Assembly: GCF_015690345.1 (NCBI RefSeq)
Contig: NZ_JADPUN010000104.1
Location: 1 to 41,179, forward strand
Length of the DNA: 41,179 nucleotides
DNA from: Plantactinospora alkalitolerans
Lineage (GTDB): Bacteria > Actinomycetota > Actinomycetes > Mycobacteriales > Micromonosporaceae
Reading direction: 5' to 3'
The position numbers were made by a program, and so were the translations under genes. The notes under the pieces were generated by a model that did not search any database, was not told the origin of the DNA, and worked only from the letters and a program-made list of their open reading frames with translations. Each line of letters starts with the position of its first letter. Positions within the stretch are counted from its first letter, which is position 1. Below, in pieces: positions 14,716 through 23,868 of this stretch.

Positions 14716-15675
14716 GTGCATGCCGAGTTCTCGATCGTCGAGTTGACCGACGACCAGCTACCCGCCGTGGTGCAGTTGTGCCGGGAGGCGTTGGACCTGC
14801 CCGATGACGCCGCCGAGGCGGTGGCCATCGTGGCCCGGCTGCGGGACGACGCACCCCCGCCCGGATCGACGTCCCGGCGCCGTACGGTCGGGTTCGTCGC
14901 ACTCTCGGACGGCGCACTCGCCGGGGTGGCGCTCGGCTCGCTGGCGTACCGGGATCCCACCATCGGCCACCTCGACCTGCTGGCGGTCCATCCGGACCAA
15001 CGGCGCCGGGGGATCGGGCGCGGGCTGCTGCTGCGGGCCGAGAGCGCGCTCGCCGGGCTCGGCGCCACCCAGGTACGGCTCGCCGGCAACGCCCCGCACT
15101 ACGTCTGGCCCGGCATCGACGTCCGGTACACCCCGGCGATCTGCACGGCGTTGGCGCTCGGCTACGAACCGGAGGGCACCGCCTGGAACATGACCGCCGA
15201 CCTGTCCACCGAGTCCTCTCCCGCGCTGCGCAGCACCGAGGCCGCCGAACGACGGCTGGCCGACCAGGGCGTCACGGTACGCCGGGCGGGGCCGGACGAC
15301 GTCCCGACGCTGACCGACTTCGCCCGAACCACCTTCGGCGGCAGTTGGGACGCCGAACTGCTGCACTCGATCAACCGCGAGGGCGCCGGCTGCCACCTCG
15401 CCGTCCGTACGCCCGAGGGCGGCGGGCCGGTGGAACTGCTCGGCTTCGCCGCGTACGGCTCGTCCCGGCCGAGCTGGTTCGGGCCGATGGGCACCGCTCC
15501 GAACGCCCAGGGCCTGGGGATCGGGAGCGTGCTGCTCCGCCGCTGTCTGCGCGACCAGCGGTCGGCGGGACATGAACGCGCGCAGATCGGCTGGGTGGGC
15601 CCGATTTCCTTCTACGCCCGCAGCGCGGGTGCCGGGATCGAGCGGGTGTTCTTCCTCTACCGGAAGCAGCTCTAG
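14716..15675 (+). CDS. Double-domain GNAT N-acetyltransferase
   Basis: A 319-residue protein with two GNAT folds. The N-terminal domain carries the acetyl-CoA loop LDLLAVHPDQRRRGIGRGLL (residues ~88-107). The C-terminal domain carries GTAPNAQGLGIGSVLLRRCL, a second Q-x-x-G-x-G/A-type loop. The second domain ends WVGPISFYARSAGAGIERVF, resembling tandem-GNAT proteins in which the halves pack together and only one may be active. The substrate is unknown. The GTG at 14716 is chosen for the leaderless pattern. It is convergent with groEL. Confidence 0.85.
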   Translation: MHAEFSIVELTDDQLPAVVQLCREALDLPDDAAEAVAIVARLRDDAPPPGSTSRRRTVGFVALSDGALAGVALGSLAYRDPTIGHLDLLAVHPDQRRRGIGRGLLLRAESALAGLGATQVRLAGNAPHYVWPGIDVRYTPAICTALALGYEPEGTAWNMTADLSTESSPALRSTEAAERRLADQGVTVRRAGPDDVPTLTDFARTTFGGSWDAELLHSINREGAGCHLAVRTPEGGGPVELLGFAAYGSSRPSWFGPMGTAPNAQGLGIGSVLLRRCLRDQRSAGHERAQIGWVGPISFYARSAGAGIERVFFLYRKQL

Positions 15676-15912
15676 ACCCAGGTCAAATCCGTACCGTGCC
15701 ATTTTCCCGTGCCATTTTCCGGCGCCATCGACCGGGAGCCTTCTGCCGTTTGCGGAGAAGGCGGAAGTCGTGGCGAAGGACGAATGGACGAGATCATGGA
15801 CGCGTCCCTCCACGAGCCCATCGAGTCGGTCGGCGCACTATGCAGATCCGAGAATTGTTCACCGGGCGCCGAGAAGCGGCGCGCCAACGACGCATGATCA
15901 TATGAATGCATG
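15676..15912. other. Intergenic region without a convincing gene
   Basis: The base composition is less GC-rich than the neighbourhood. The 13-mer CCGTGCCATTTTC occurs twice near 15693-15720. A 37-codon frame from ATG 15784 (MDEIMDASLHEP...) has a weak GGA upstream, but no recognisable product or coding bias. I treat the interval as non-coding. Confidence 0.4.
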
Positions 15913-15914
15913 AA

Positions 15915-15948
15915 GAAGGGGCGGACCGCTTCCGCGGACCGCCCCTTC
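15915..15948 (-). terminator. groEL transcription terminator hairpin
   Basis: GAAGGGGCGG (15915-15924) pairs with CCGCCCCTTC (15939-15948). Inside, one A/A mismatch is followed by CCGC-TTCC-GCGG. The hairpin lies 19 bp downstream of the groEL stop on the minus strand and could also stop the convergent GNAT transcript. Confidence 0.85.
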
Positions 15949-15966
15949 CTGACGTGACGACTGGAC

Positions 15967-17904
<1,938 letters not shown>

Positions 17905-17918
17905 CCACTCGGGAGCGG

Positions 17919-19148
17919 TCAGAAGAGTTCGGCGGCCAGTCGCGCGGTGTTCACCGGCGCCTCCTGACCCCGCTGTTCGGTGTATGTGAGCAGGATCCCG
18001 ACAACCTGCGCGAGCTGGAACGGCAGGCCCAGCACGGCACCGATCAGGGTGATCACGACGTACCCGACGGAGAAGCCCACCGCTTCCCCCGGCGTGGCCC
18101 CGATCCCGAGCGCGAGCATGCCGACGTTCTCCAGGACGGCCACCACGAGGGTGCCGCCGACCACCACACCCAGGATGATCGCGACCCGGCCGAGGACCAT
18201 GCCGAACCGGGCGTGGACCATCTGGAACGAACGCCCGATGGGGTTGCGCCGCTCGAAGAGGTAGATCGGACCGACGAGGCTCAGCGCCAGGCCGAGGTAG
18301 AGACCGGGCAGGACACAGGCACAGAAGCCGGCCGCGATGATCAGGCTCGAGGCCAGGTACCAGCCCCAGAGACCCAGCGCCCGGCGCAGCCCGTACCGGA
18401 AGGCGGGGCCGAGCGACACCGGCTCGCCGGACGCATGCCGGACGATCACCCAGACGGCGGCCGCCCAGCCCAGGGCCTGCACCAGGCCCGCCACGAGGGC
18501 GACGGCGAGGACGACCCCGGAAAGGACGAGGAACCCTCCCACGAACGCTTCGAGCTCTCCCGGCGCCAACTCCCCGGTGGACCCCACGACCGGCGGGTCC
18601 GGCTGGAAGGGCACCATCAGCAGGGTCATGACCGCCAACGGCAGCACCTGGGTGATCAGCACGATCGACACCAGCTGTCGCCAGCTCCGGCGCGCCACGG
18701 TCCAGCACCGTTCCCACCAACCGCCGATACCCGCACCCGGAAGCGGGACGAGCGGATCGCGCGGATCCAGATAACCCGGCGGAGACCACTGGCCGGGGCC
18801 AACCCCCGTCGGCGGGCCCGGGTAGGCGGCCTGACCTGGGTAGACGAGTTGACCGGGGTAGACCGGCTGGCCGGGGTACCCGGGCTGACCCGGGTAGACC
18901 GGCGGACCCTGATAGGGCGGCCGGACCAGGTCGACCGGCAGACCTTGATCGGCCGCCCGGATCGGGTCAACCGGGACCGTCGGGTCAACCGGGACCGTCG
19001 GGTCAACCGGGACCGTCGGGTCAACCGGCGTCGTCGGGTGACCGGATTGGACCGGAGAAATCGGCTCGGTCGGTTCCGGTTGCTCGCCGGGGCGGCCCCC
19101 TGAACCGGCACCGGGACCGGGGGGGCCAGGAGGCGTTGGCTCGACCAC
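17919..19148 (-). CDS. Membrane protein with Pro-rich repeat N-terminus
   Basis: A 409-residue protein. Residues 1-135 are cytosolic, Pro/Gln/Gly-rich with PVDPTV repeats and YPGQ repeats. About six membrane helices follow, including LVSIVLITQVLPLAVMTLLM, GFLVLSGVVLAVALVAGL, SLIIAAGFCACVLPGLYLGL and ILGVVVGGTLVVAVLEN. The segment LPGLYLGLALSLVGPIYLFE followed by RRNPIGRSFQM resembles uncharacterised actinobacterial proteins related to the glycerophosphodiester phosphodiesterase membrane domain. No catalytic residues are evident. The GTG at 19148 has GAGGAGA 5 nt upstream. It precedes groEL on the same strand but groEL has its own promoter, so the two are separately controlled. Confidence 0.8.
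   Translation of the reverse strand: MVEPTPPGPPGPGAGSGGRPGEQPEPTEPISPVQSGHPTTPVDPTVPVDPTVPVDPTVPVDPIRAADQGLPVDLVRPPYQGPPVYPGQPGYPGQPVYPGQLVYPGQAAYPGPPTGVGPGQWSPPGYLDPRDPLVPLPGAGIGGWWERCWTVARRSWRQLVSIVLITQVLPLAVMTLLMVPFQPDPPVVGSTGELAPGELEAFVGGFLVLSGVVLAVALVAGLVQALGWAAAVWVIVRHASGEPVSLGPAFRYGLRRALGLWGWYLASSLIIAAGFCACVLPGLYLGLALSLVGPIYLFERRNPIGRSFQMVHARFGMVLGRVAIILGVVVGGTLVVAVLENVGMLALGIGATPGEAVGFSVGYVVITLIGAVLGLPFQLAQVVGILLTYTEQRGQEAPVNTARLAAELF
18964..19035 (-). repeat. In-frame 18-bp tandem repeat x4 (PVDPTV)
   Basis: Units of GGGTCAACCGGGACCGTC start at 18964, 18982, 19000 and 19018, the last diverged. On the minus strand they encode repeated PVDPTV in the disordered N-terminus of the membrane protein. 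Confidence 0.9.
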
Positions 19149-19322
19149 GGACTCTCCTCAGGCAGGAGCGCGAAGGGGGACAGCTCCCGATCTTGCGGCC
19201 TGTGGGACGACAAGCACAGCCGCCGATCGGTCGAGGCTGAACTCGCGACGCCAGGAGTGAAACCCGGTCGAGCGGGAGTAGCAAACTCCAAGCCAGTGTC
19301 GGGCCCGGTGAGACGCCGACGA
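19149..19322 (-). other. Leader/intergenic segment between the cold-shock and membrane-protein genes
   Basis: No gene is visible. A small perfect hairpin (GGAGT-AGCAA-ACTCC, 19275-19289) may act as a weak terminator for the cold-shock gene or structure the downstream leader. The ribosome site GAGGAGA lies at the left end. Confidence 0.35.
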
Positions 19323-19526
19323 TCAGGCGATGAGGCGGACCTTTTCCGCCTGCGGGCCCTTCTGACCCTGAGCGATCTCGAACTCGACGCGCTGACCGTC
19401 GTCAAGCGCCTTGTAGCCGTCCATCTCGATCGCGGAGAAGTGGACGAAGACGTCCTGTCCACCATCGACCGCGATGAAGCCGTAGCCCTTTTCGCTGTTG
19501 AACCACTTCACGGTGCCCTGCGCCAC
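19323..19526 (-). CDS. Cold-shock protein, CspA family
   Basis: A 67-residue single cold-shock domain of standard length: [20 protein letters not shown] contains RNP1 (KGYGFI) and VFVHFSAI is RNP2. The protein ends [11 protein letters not shown]. CspA proteins are OB-fold RNA chaperones that melt mRNA structure. The GTG start has AAGGAAG 6 nt upstream. The 5' leader contains two stable hairpins, as in cold-responsive csp mRNAs. Gene order groEL - cold-shock gene - threonine-synthase-like gene on one strand resembles the Streptomyces groEL2 neighbourhood as I remember it. Confidence 0.97.
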   Translation of the reverse strand: MAQGTVKWFNSEKGYGFIAVDGGQDVFVHFSAIEMDGYKALDDGQRVEFEIAQGQKGPQAEKVRLIA

Positions 19527-19540
19527 GGTGCACTTCCTTA

Positions 19541-19594
19541 CTCCGGTCGCGCCGGAGCTGACAGAGCCCCGGCGTCGACGTACGCCTGCCGGGG
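19541..19594 (-). promoter_or_regulatory. Two hairpins in the cold-shock mRNA leader
   Basis: CTCCGG-TCGCG-CCGGAG (19541-19557) lies 14 nt upstream of the GTG, just before the ribosome site. CCCCGGC...GCCGGGG (19567-19594) lies further upstream. They could form temperature-dependent structure in the 5' untranslated region. Beyond them (19595-19843) I see only possible promoter elements and no gene. Confidence 0.5.
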
Positions 19595-19843
19595 CCGCCG
19601 ACCCGTTTTCACCGCACCGTCAAACGATTGAGGCATCGAACGAATCAAGCGGCCGAACCCGCACGGTACACCAAGGCCGGGCGGCAGCGCACTAGGCTAA
19701 AACGGTCATGAGGCCGACAACCGGGCGGCCGTTTCCCCACCGGATCCCATTGGCGACCATCGCTGTGCCGCCTGCCGCAGGCCGACCGTAACCGGAATGG
19801 GCCCGATTACCCGGCGGAACGGGTCGACGTACCGCGTGCGACC

Positions 19844-20629
19844 ATGGCGAACGTGCCGGCACCCACCCCGCAGACCGCCACCGACGCCGCGCTCGCCGAG
19901 CCCTCCGGCCCATCCAGGCCGAGCCCGTCGACCCCGCCGAACCCATCGAACCGGCCGAACCCTCCGAACCCGTCGAACCCGTCGAACCCGCCGAACCGGC
20001 CGAGCCCTCCGAACCCGTCGAACCCGTCGAACCCGTCAGAGTCGGCCCTGACAGAGCCGGCCCCGTCCTCGCCGAGGCCGGCCGGCGGAACCGACGGGGC
20101 GGGCCGAGCGGACGATCGCCCGGCAGCCGACCTCCCCTCGATCCGCCGGGTACGAGCCACCGACGCCGCCCGGTTCCGGGCCATCCGGCTGGAGATGCTC
20201 GCCGACTCACCGCTGGCCTTCCTGGAGACTCTCGCCGACGCGGCGGCCCGGCCACACGCCGAGGTCGCCGCCCGAGTCGCCGGAATGGCGTCCGGCCATC
20301 GGAGTGCGGCGTTCATCGCCGAGGTCGACGGGCGGATCGTCGGCCACGCCGGCGGACAGGCGGCGTACGGCCGGCCGGGCGTGACCGTCGTCTTCGCCGT
20401 CTACGTCACCCCGTCGTGGCGCGGCAGTGGACTGCTGGCCGCCTTGATCGACGAGGTGGCCGCCTGGTCCAGCGCGGCCGGACGCGGAGAACTGCACCTG
20501 GAGGTCGTGGTCGGCAACAACCGCGCAGTACGGGCGTACGAGCGGCTCGGCTTCGTCGACACGGGCGTACGCGTGCCGCATCCGATCGTGCCCGCGCTCC
20601 GTGAGCTGGAGATGCGCCGCGCCACCTGA
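19844..20629 (+). CDS. GNAT N-acetyltransferase with long repeat-rich N-terminus
   Basis: A 261-residue protein. Residues 1-98 are low complexity with NPSNPPNPSN-type repeats. The GNAT domain starts at IRRVRATDAARFRAIRLEML (~99). It has the acetyl-CoA loop VYVTPSWRGSGLLAALIDEV (Q/R-x-x-G-x-G/A variant RGSG) and the C-terminal VVVGNNRAVRAYERLGFVDTG, typical of RimI-like enzymes. The substrate is unknown. The ATG at 19844 has no ribosome site and only a degenerate TACCGC upstream, so the true start could be elsewhere in the repeat region. It is convergent with paaN across a GGGCCC inverted repeat. Confidence 0.82.
   Translation: MANVPAPTPQTATDAALAEPSGPSRPSPSTPPNPSNRPNPPNPSNPSNPPNRPSPPNPSNPSNPSESALTEPAPSSPRPAGGTDGAGRADDRPAADLPSIRRVRATDAARFRAIRLEMLADSPLAFLETLADAAARPHAEVAARVAGMASGHRSAAFIAEVDGRIVGHAGGQAAYGRPGVTVVFAVYVTPSWRGSGLLAALIDEVAAWSSAAGRGELHLEVVVGNNRAVRAYERLGFVDTGVRVPHPIVPALRELEMRRAT
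19929..20038 (+). repeat. 9-bp minisatellite encoding PNPSN-type repeats
   Basis: About twelve degenerate copies of the 9-mer CCGAACCCG/TCGAACCCG, with a higher-order duplication of about 50 bp, encode Pro-Asn-Pro-Ser runs in the GNAT protein's N-terminus. Confidence 0.88.
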
Positions 20630-20632
20630 CCT

Positions 20633-20686
20633 GTTAGGAGGGGCCCCTTCTTCTACAGAAAACGATAAGAAGGGGCCCTTCCTTAC
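20633..20686. terminator. GGGCCC inverted-repeat element (element B), likely bidirectional terminator
   Basis: The left arm 20633-20652 and right arm 20667-20686 form a 20-bp stem with two mismatches and a 14-nt loop (CTACAGAAAACGAT). It sits 3 bp after one stop codon and 4 bp before the convergent gene's stop. The right arm plus one base is the exact reverse complement of 6997-7017. Confidence 0.82.
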
Positions 20687-20690
20687 ACCC

Positions 20691-22364
20691 TCAGTTGTGG
20701 CGGCGGGACTGGACCACGCGGAACCGGGCGGCGACGTAGGCGCCGTCGGTGAGGGCCGCGTTCGCGGCCGGGTTGGCGCCGCTGCCGTGGAAGTCGGAGA
20801 ACGCGGCCGACTGGTTGACGAAGACGCCACCGGTGAGGTTGCAGGAGAGGTGGACTCCGGTTTCGATCGCTGCCGTCTCGGCGGCGTCGAGGACGGCCTC
20901 GTCGGTGGAGTAGACGGCGGCGGTGAGGGCGCCGCGCTCGCCCACCGTCTGGCGGAGCAGGGCGAGGCTGTGGGTGGTGGAGTCGGTCCCGATGACGAAG
21001 GAGATCGGCCCGAACCACTCCCGCCCGTACGTTCCGACGGCGTCCGCGCCGAGCTTCGTGATCAGCGGGGTCCGGACGACCGCGCCGGGGTACTGGGGGT
21101 GCTCGACGGGACGGGACGGCAGGACCGCCTCACCGACCCCGGCAACCTCGTCGAGCCGGGCCAGTACGCCGTCGTTGACGATCGCGCCGGTCAGCTCGAC
21201 CGCGCGGGCCGGGTCGCCGGTGAGCTTCCCGACCACTGCGGCGATGCCGGCGGCGACCTCGTCGACGCTCTTGTGCCCCTGGTCGGTTTCGATCCCGGTG
21301 GCCGGCACGAGGATGTTCTGCGGCGTGGTGCACATCTGTCCGCTGTAGAGGGTCAGCGAGAAGCCGATGTTGCGGCACATTCCGGTGAAGTCGTCGGTCG
21401 AGTCGACCACGATCGTGTTGACCCCGGCCTTCTCGGTGTAGACGGCGGCCTGCCGGGCGTTGGCTTCGAGCCAGTCGCCGTACTCGGTGGAGCCGGTGAA
21501 GTCGACGATCCTGACCTCGGGGCGCAGCGCCAGGGTGGAGGCGAGGCCCTCGCCGGGGGCCTCGGCGGCGAGCAGCATCAGGTTCGGGTCGAACCCGGCC
21601 TCGGCCAGCACCTCGCGGGCGTACCGGACGGTGATCGCGAGCGGCAGTACGGCCCGGGGGTGCGGCTTGACCACGACCGGGTTGCCGGTGACCAGCGAGG
21701 CGAACAGGCCGGGGTAGGTGTTCCAGGTCGGGAAGGTGTTGCAGCCGATCGCCAGCGCCACGCCGCGCGGCACCACGTGGAAGTTCTTGGTCATCCGCAG
21801 CGGGTCGCCCTTGCCGGCCGGCTTCTCCCAGGAGGCGGTCGCCGGCTGCCGGGTCATCTCCCGGTACGCGTAGGCGAGCGATTCGAGCGCCCGGTCCAGG
21901 GCGTGCGCGCCGCCGGCCTGGAAGGCCATCACGAACGCCTGCCCGCTGGTCGCGTGCACCGCGTTGGCCAGTTCGAAGATGTGCGCGTGCAGCCGGGTCA
22001 GGATCTCCAGGCAGACGCCGACCCGGGTCTGCGGACCGGCGTCGCGCCAGCCGGGCAGCGCGCTGGCGGCGGCGGCCAGCAGCACGTCGGGGTCGCCGTG
22101 CGGGTAGGTCACCCCGAGGTCGATGCCGAACGGGCTCGCCTCGGTGGCCACCCAGTCGAGCGTGCCGGGCTGGTCGAGCGGGAACTTCCCGTCGAGGTAC
22201 GCCCGGAAGGCGGCCTCGCCCTCGGCGGCGGCGGTTTCGCCGTACACCCGGGGGCTGGGCGACTCGGGATAGGCGGACCAGTAGGCCCGCTCGGTGATCG
22301 CGGTCAGCGCACGCTCCAGGGTGTCGGCGTGCCGGGCGAAGAAGGGGTGCGGGGTCTCCGTCAT
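20691..22364 (-). CDS. paaN: Phenylacetic acid degradation protein PaaN (aldehyde dehydrogenase family)
   Basis: A 557-residue protein of full PaaN length. It starts MTETPHPFFARHADTLERAL and contains the family segments GIDLGVTYPHGD, NFHVVPRGVALAIGCNTFPT, the NAD-fold VDFTGSTEYGDWLE, the catalytic-cysteine loop LYSGQMCTTPQNI, GPISFVIGTDST and SDFHGSGANPAANAAL. PaaN is related to the aldehyde dehydrogenase half of PaaZ, which oxidises the ring-opened semialdehyde in the phenylacetyl-CoA pathway. No other paa gene is in the window, so the pathway must be elsewhere or the enzyme has another aldehyde substrate. A 6-codon upstream ATG is possible; I chose the ATG before TETPHPF. Confidence 0.9.
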   Translation of the reverse strand: MTETPHPFFARHADTLERALTAITERAYWSAYPESPSPRVYGETAAAEGEAAFRAYLDGKFPLDQPGTLDWVATEASPFGIDLGVTYPHGDPDVLLAAAASALPGWRDAGPQTRVGVCLEILTRLHAHIFELANAVHATSGQAFVMAFQAGGAHALDRALESLAYAYREMTRQPATASWEKPAGKGDPLRMTKNFHVVPRGVALAIGCNTFPTWNTYPGLFASLVTGNPVVVKPHPRAVLPLAITVRYAREVLAEAGFDPNLMLLAAEAPGEGLASTLALRPEVRIVDFTGSTEYGDWLEANARQAAVYTEKAGVNTIVVDSTDDFTGMCRNIGFSLTLYSGQMCTTPQNILVPATGIETDQGHKSVDEVAAGIAAVVGKLTGDPARAVELTGAIVNDGVLARLDEVAGVGEAVLPSRPVEHPQYPGAVVRTPLITKLGADAVGTYGREWFGPISFVIGTDSTTHSLALLRQTVGERGALTAAVYSTDEAVLDAAETAAIETGVHLSCNLTGGVFVNQSAAFSDFHGSGANPAANAALTDGAYVAARFRVVQSRRHN

Positions 22365-22416
22365 CCCGCCATCATGCCGCACCCGGCGGAGCCGCCCCAG
22401 TGGCCGCCCGGCGGAG

Positions 22417-23442
22417 TCAGATGGTCGCCTGCCAGCTGTTCAGTCCGGCGACCGCCCGGAAGCCGAGCCTCTCGTTGATCGAGATCATGTATTCGTTCAC
22501 CGCCGCGTTGTAGGTGTCGATGACCCGCAGCGCCGGCTCGTGCGTCCGCGCGTACCGGAGATTCTCGATCTTGACGATGATGCCCAGCCGGTGGCCCCGG
22601 TGCCGCGGTTCGACCAGGGTGATCTGCTGGAAGGCGTGCCAGTCGCAGTCTTCGGTCAGCCCGAGCGCCGTCCAGGCCACCAGCCGGCCGGTCGCGTCGT
22701 GCCGGGCGCCGCAGTTGTACCAGCGCAGACCCCGCGCGTCGAGCGCCGCCTCCATGGCACGCAGCCGTCCGACGTCCGGTTTGGCCGCCTCCCAGGTGAG
22801 GTCGCCGATCGGCGCGTCCTCGATCAGCCGGCTGTCCAGGTAGGCCACGTCCTCGGCGTACTCGTCCGGGATACGCCCGTGCCAGCGCACGATCGAGTAG
22901 CCCTCGGCGTGGGTCAGGCCGGCGGTCAGCAGCCGGTCCAGCTCCGGCTCGTCCAGCGTGGTCAGGTCGAGCCGACGGCGGACGTCGGCGAGCGCCGGGT
23001 GCGCCCCCATCGCGGTGGCGAAGGCGTCGCCGGGCGCGATCCGACCGGCGGCGGGATCCATGCTGGCCGTCTCGCTGATCATGCGCTTGCGGCCCAGTTC
23101 CCGGAGCGACCGGACCGCGTACTCGTAGAGGGCCCGGCCGACGCCGCGACGACGGTGCTCGGGATGCACCGTGAGGGTGACCTGGGCGTTGTCCCGGTTC
23201 TCCACCTGGGGCAGGGTGAGTGCCAGGTGACCGACCGGCACCCCGTCGAGGTAGGCCAGCGCGTGCCGCTCCTCGTCGCCCGGCCACGGATGCTTCAGTG
23301 CGCCGAAGAAGCGCTGCCTCGACGACGGTGGCATGTCCGGTTGCTCGGCCGCCCGGCTGACGGCCTGGATTTCGTACGCCCGCTCGGCGGCGACTTTCCC
23401 GGCGGCGTCGGCGGTGTCGAACGGGATGACGACGATGTCCAT
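22417..23442 (-). CDS. Tandem-GNAT N-acetyltransferase
   Basis: A 341-residue protein with two GNAT-like halves. The N-terminal domain has VTLTVHPEHRRRGVGRALYE, a canonical acetyl-CoA loop. The C-terminal half has ITLVEPRHRGHRLGIIVKIE and NAAVNEYMISINERLGFRAV, the usual last strand-helix. Actinobacteria encode many such paired GNATs of unknown substrate, and the layout resembles mycothiol synthase only in general form. The ATG at 23442 has no ribosome site. It lies 52 bp upstream of paaN on the same strand and may be cotranscribed with it. Confidence 0.85.
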   Translation of the reverse strand: MDIVVIPFDTADAAGKVAAERAYEIQAVSRAAEQPDMPPSSRQRFFGALKHPWPGDEERHALAYLDGVPVGHLALTLPQVENRDNAQVTLTVHPEHRRRGVGRALYEYAVRSLRELGRKRMISETASMDPAAGRIAPGDAFATAMGAHPALADVRRRLDLTTLDEPELDRLLTAGLTHAEGYSIVRWHGRIPDEYAEDVAYLDSRLIEDAPIGDLTWEAAKPDVGRLRAMEAALDARGLRWYNCGARHDATGRLVAWTALGLTEDCDWHAFQQITLVEPRHRGHRLGIIVKIENLRYARTHEPALRVIDTYNAAVNEYMISINERLGFRAVAGLNSWQATI

Positions 23443-23567
23443 ACATCGAGAGTGCCGGTCGGACCGGGCGGGCGCGAGCGATTATCGCCGACGTCGTCAC
23501 CTGCTGGCCGAATCGTCGTTGAGTCCGTAGGCCGTCGGGCGTCAGGCCGCTCGGGGAAAGTTTGGTC

Positions 23568-23640
23568 GGGAGGACGCCCGCACAACGCCTCCGGCGCTGG
23601 GTCGTAAGAGCTTAAAAAGTCTACGGCGGTGCGTCCTCCC
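23568..23640. repeat. 10-bp inverted repeat with 53-bp separation
   Basis: GGGAGGACGC (23568-23577) and GCGTCCTCCC (23631-23640) are perfect complements. They flank a relatively AT-rich stretch containing TAAGAGCTTAAAAAG. The origin is unknown; it could be a remnant of a small mobile element or a long hairpin. Confidence 0.5.
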
Positions 23641-23793
23641 GCACGGAGCATCTTGCGTCCTGCAGATGCAGTCGTCAAGTCCTCTTCCGCGTGTTTTCGT
23701 CACCCATGGCAAATCCCCAGCTACAGGCCGCATCCGTACCACGGGCGTGGACCTTGGCTCGCATATGCACGCGGAGCGCGCGCGCGGCTGCGG

Positions 23794-23824
23794 CCGGCCA
23801 CCGTCGGCTCCGGACAGTGGCCGG
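23794..23824 (-). terminator. Candidate terminator of the threonine-synthase-like gene
   Basis: CCGGCCAC (23794-23801) and GTGGCCGG (23817-23824) form an 8-bp stem about 45 nt beyond the gene's stop on the minus strand. There is no U-tract. Confidence 0.5.
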
Positions 23825-23868
23825 GACGTCGCGCTCCAGAGTCGGGGGATCCGGTCGTACGGGCCGGC

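Larger units (their letters stand above)
23443..23868. other. 426-bp intergenic region with no supported gene
   Basis: Open frames here (for example on the plus strand from 23691 and 23706) have no coding bias or ribosome site. In Streptomyces the small sulfur-carrier gene metO lies directly downstream of the enzyme related to the next gene. I looked for a ~90-codon frame ending in Gly-Gly on the minus strand and found none. Confidence 0.6.

Noticed and set aside
15784..15897. A 37-codon peptide gene between the GNAT and groEL genes
   Set aside because: It has only a weak ribosome site, no recognisable sequence and no coding bias, so it is left as intergenic.
19807..20316. Minus-strand frame with GFDGFDGFGG repeats
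   Set aside because: It is the antisense reading of the 9-bp PNPSN minisatellite in the GNAT gene. Outside the repeat it shows no domain.
23568..23640. Miniature transposable element ends
   Set aside because: The 10-bp inverted repeat has no flanking target duplication that I can see, so a mobile origin is not supported.
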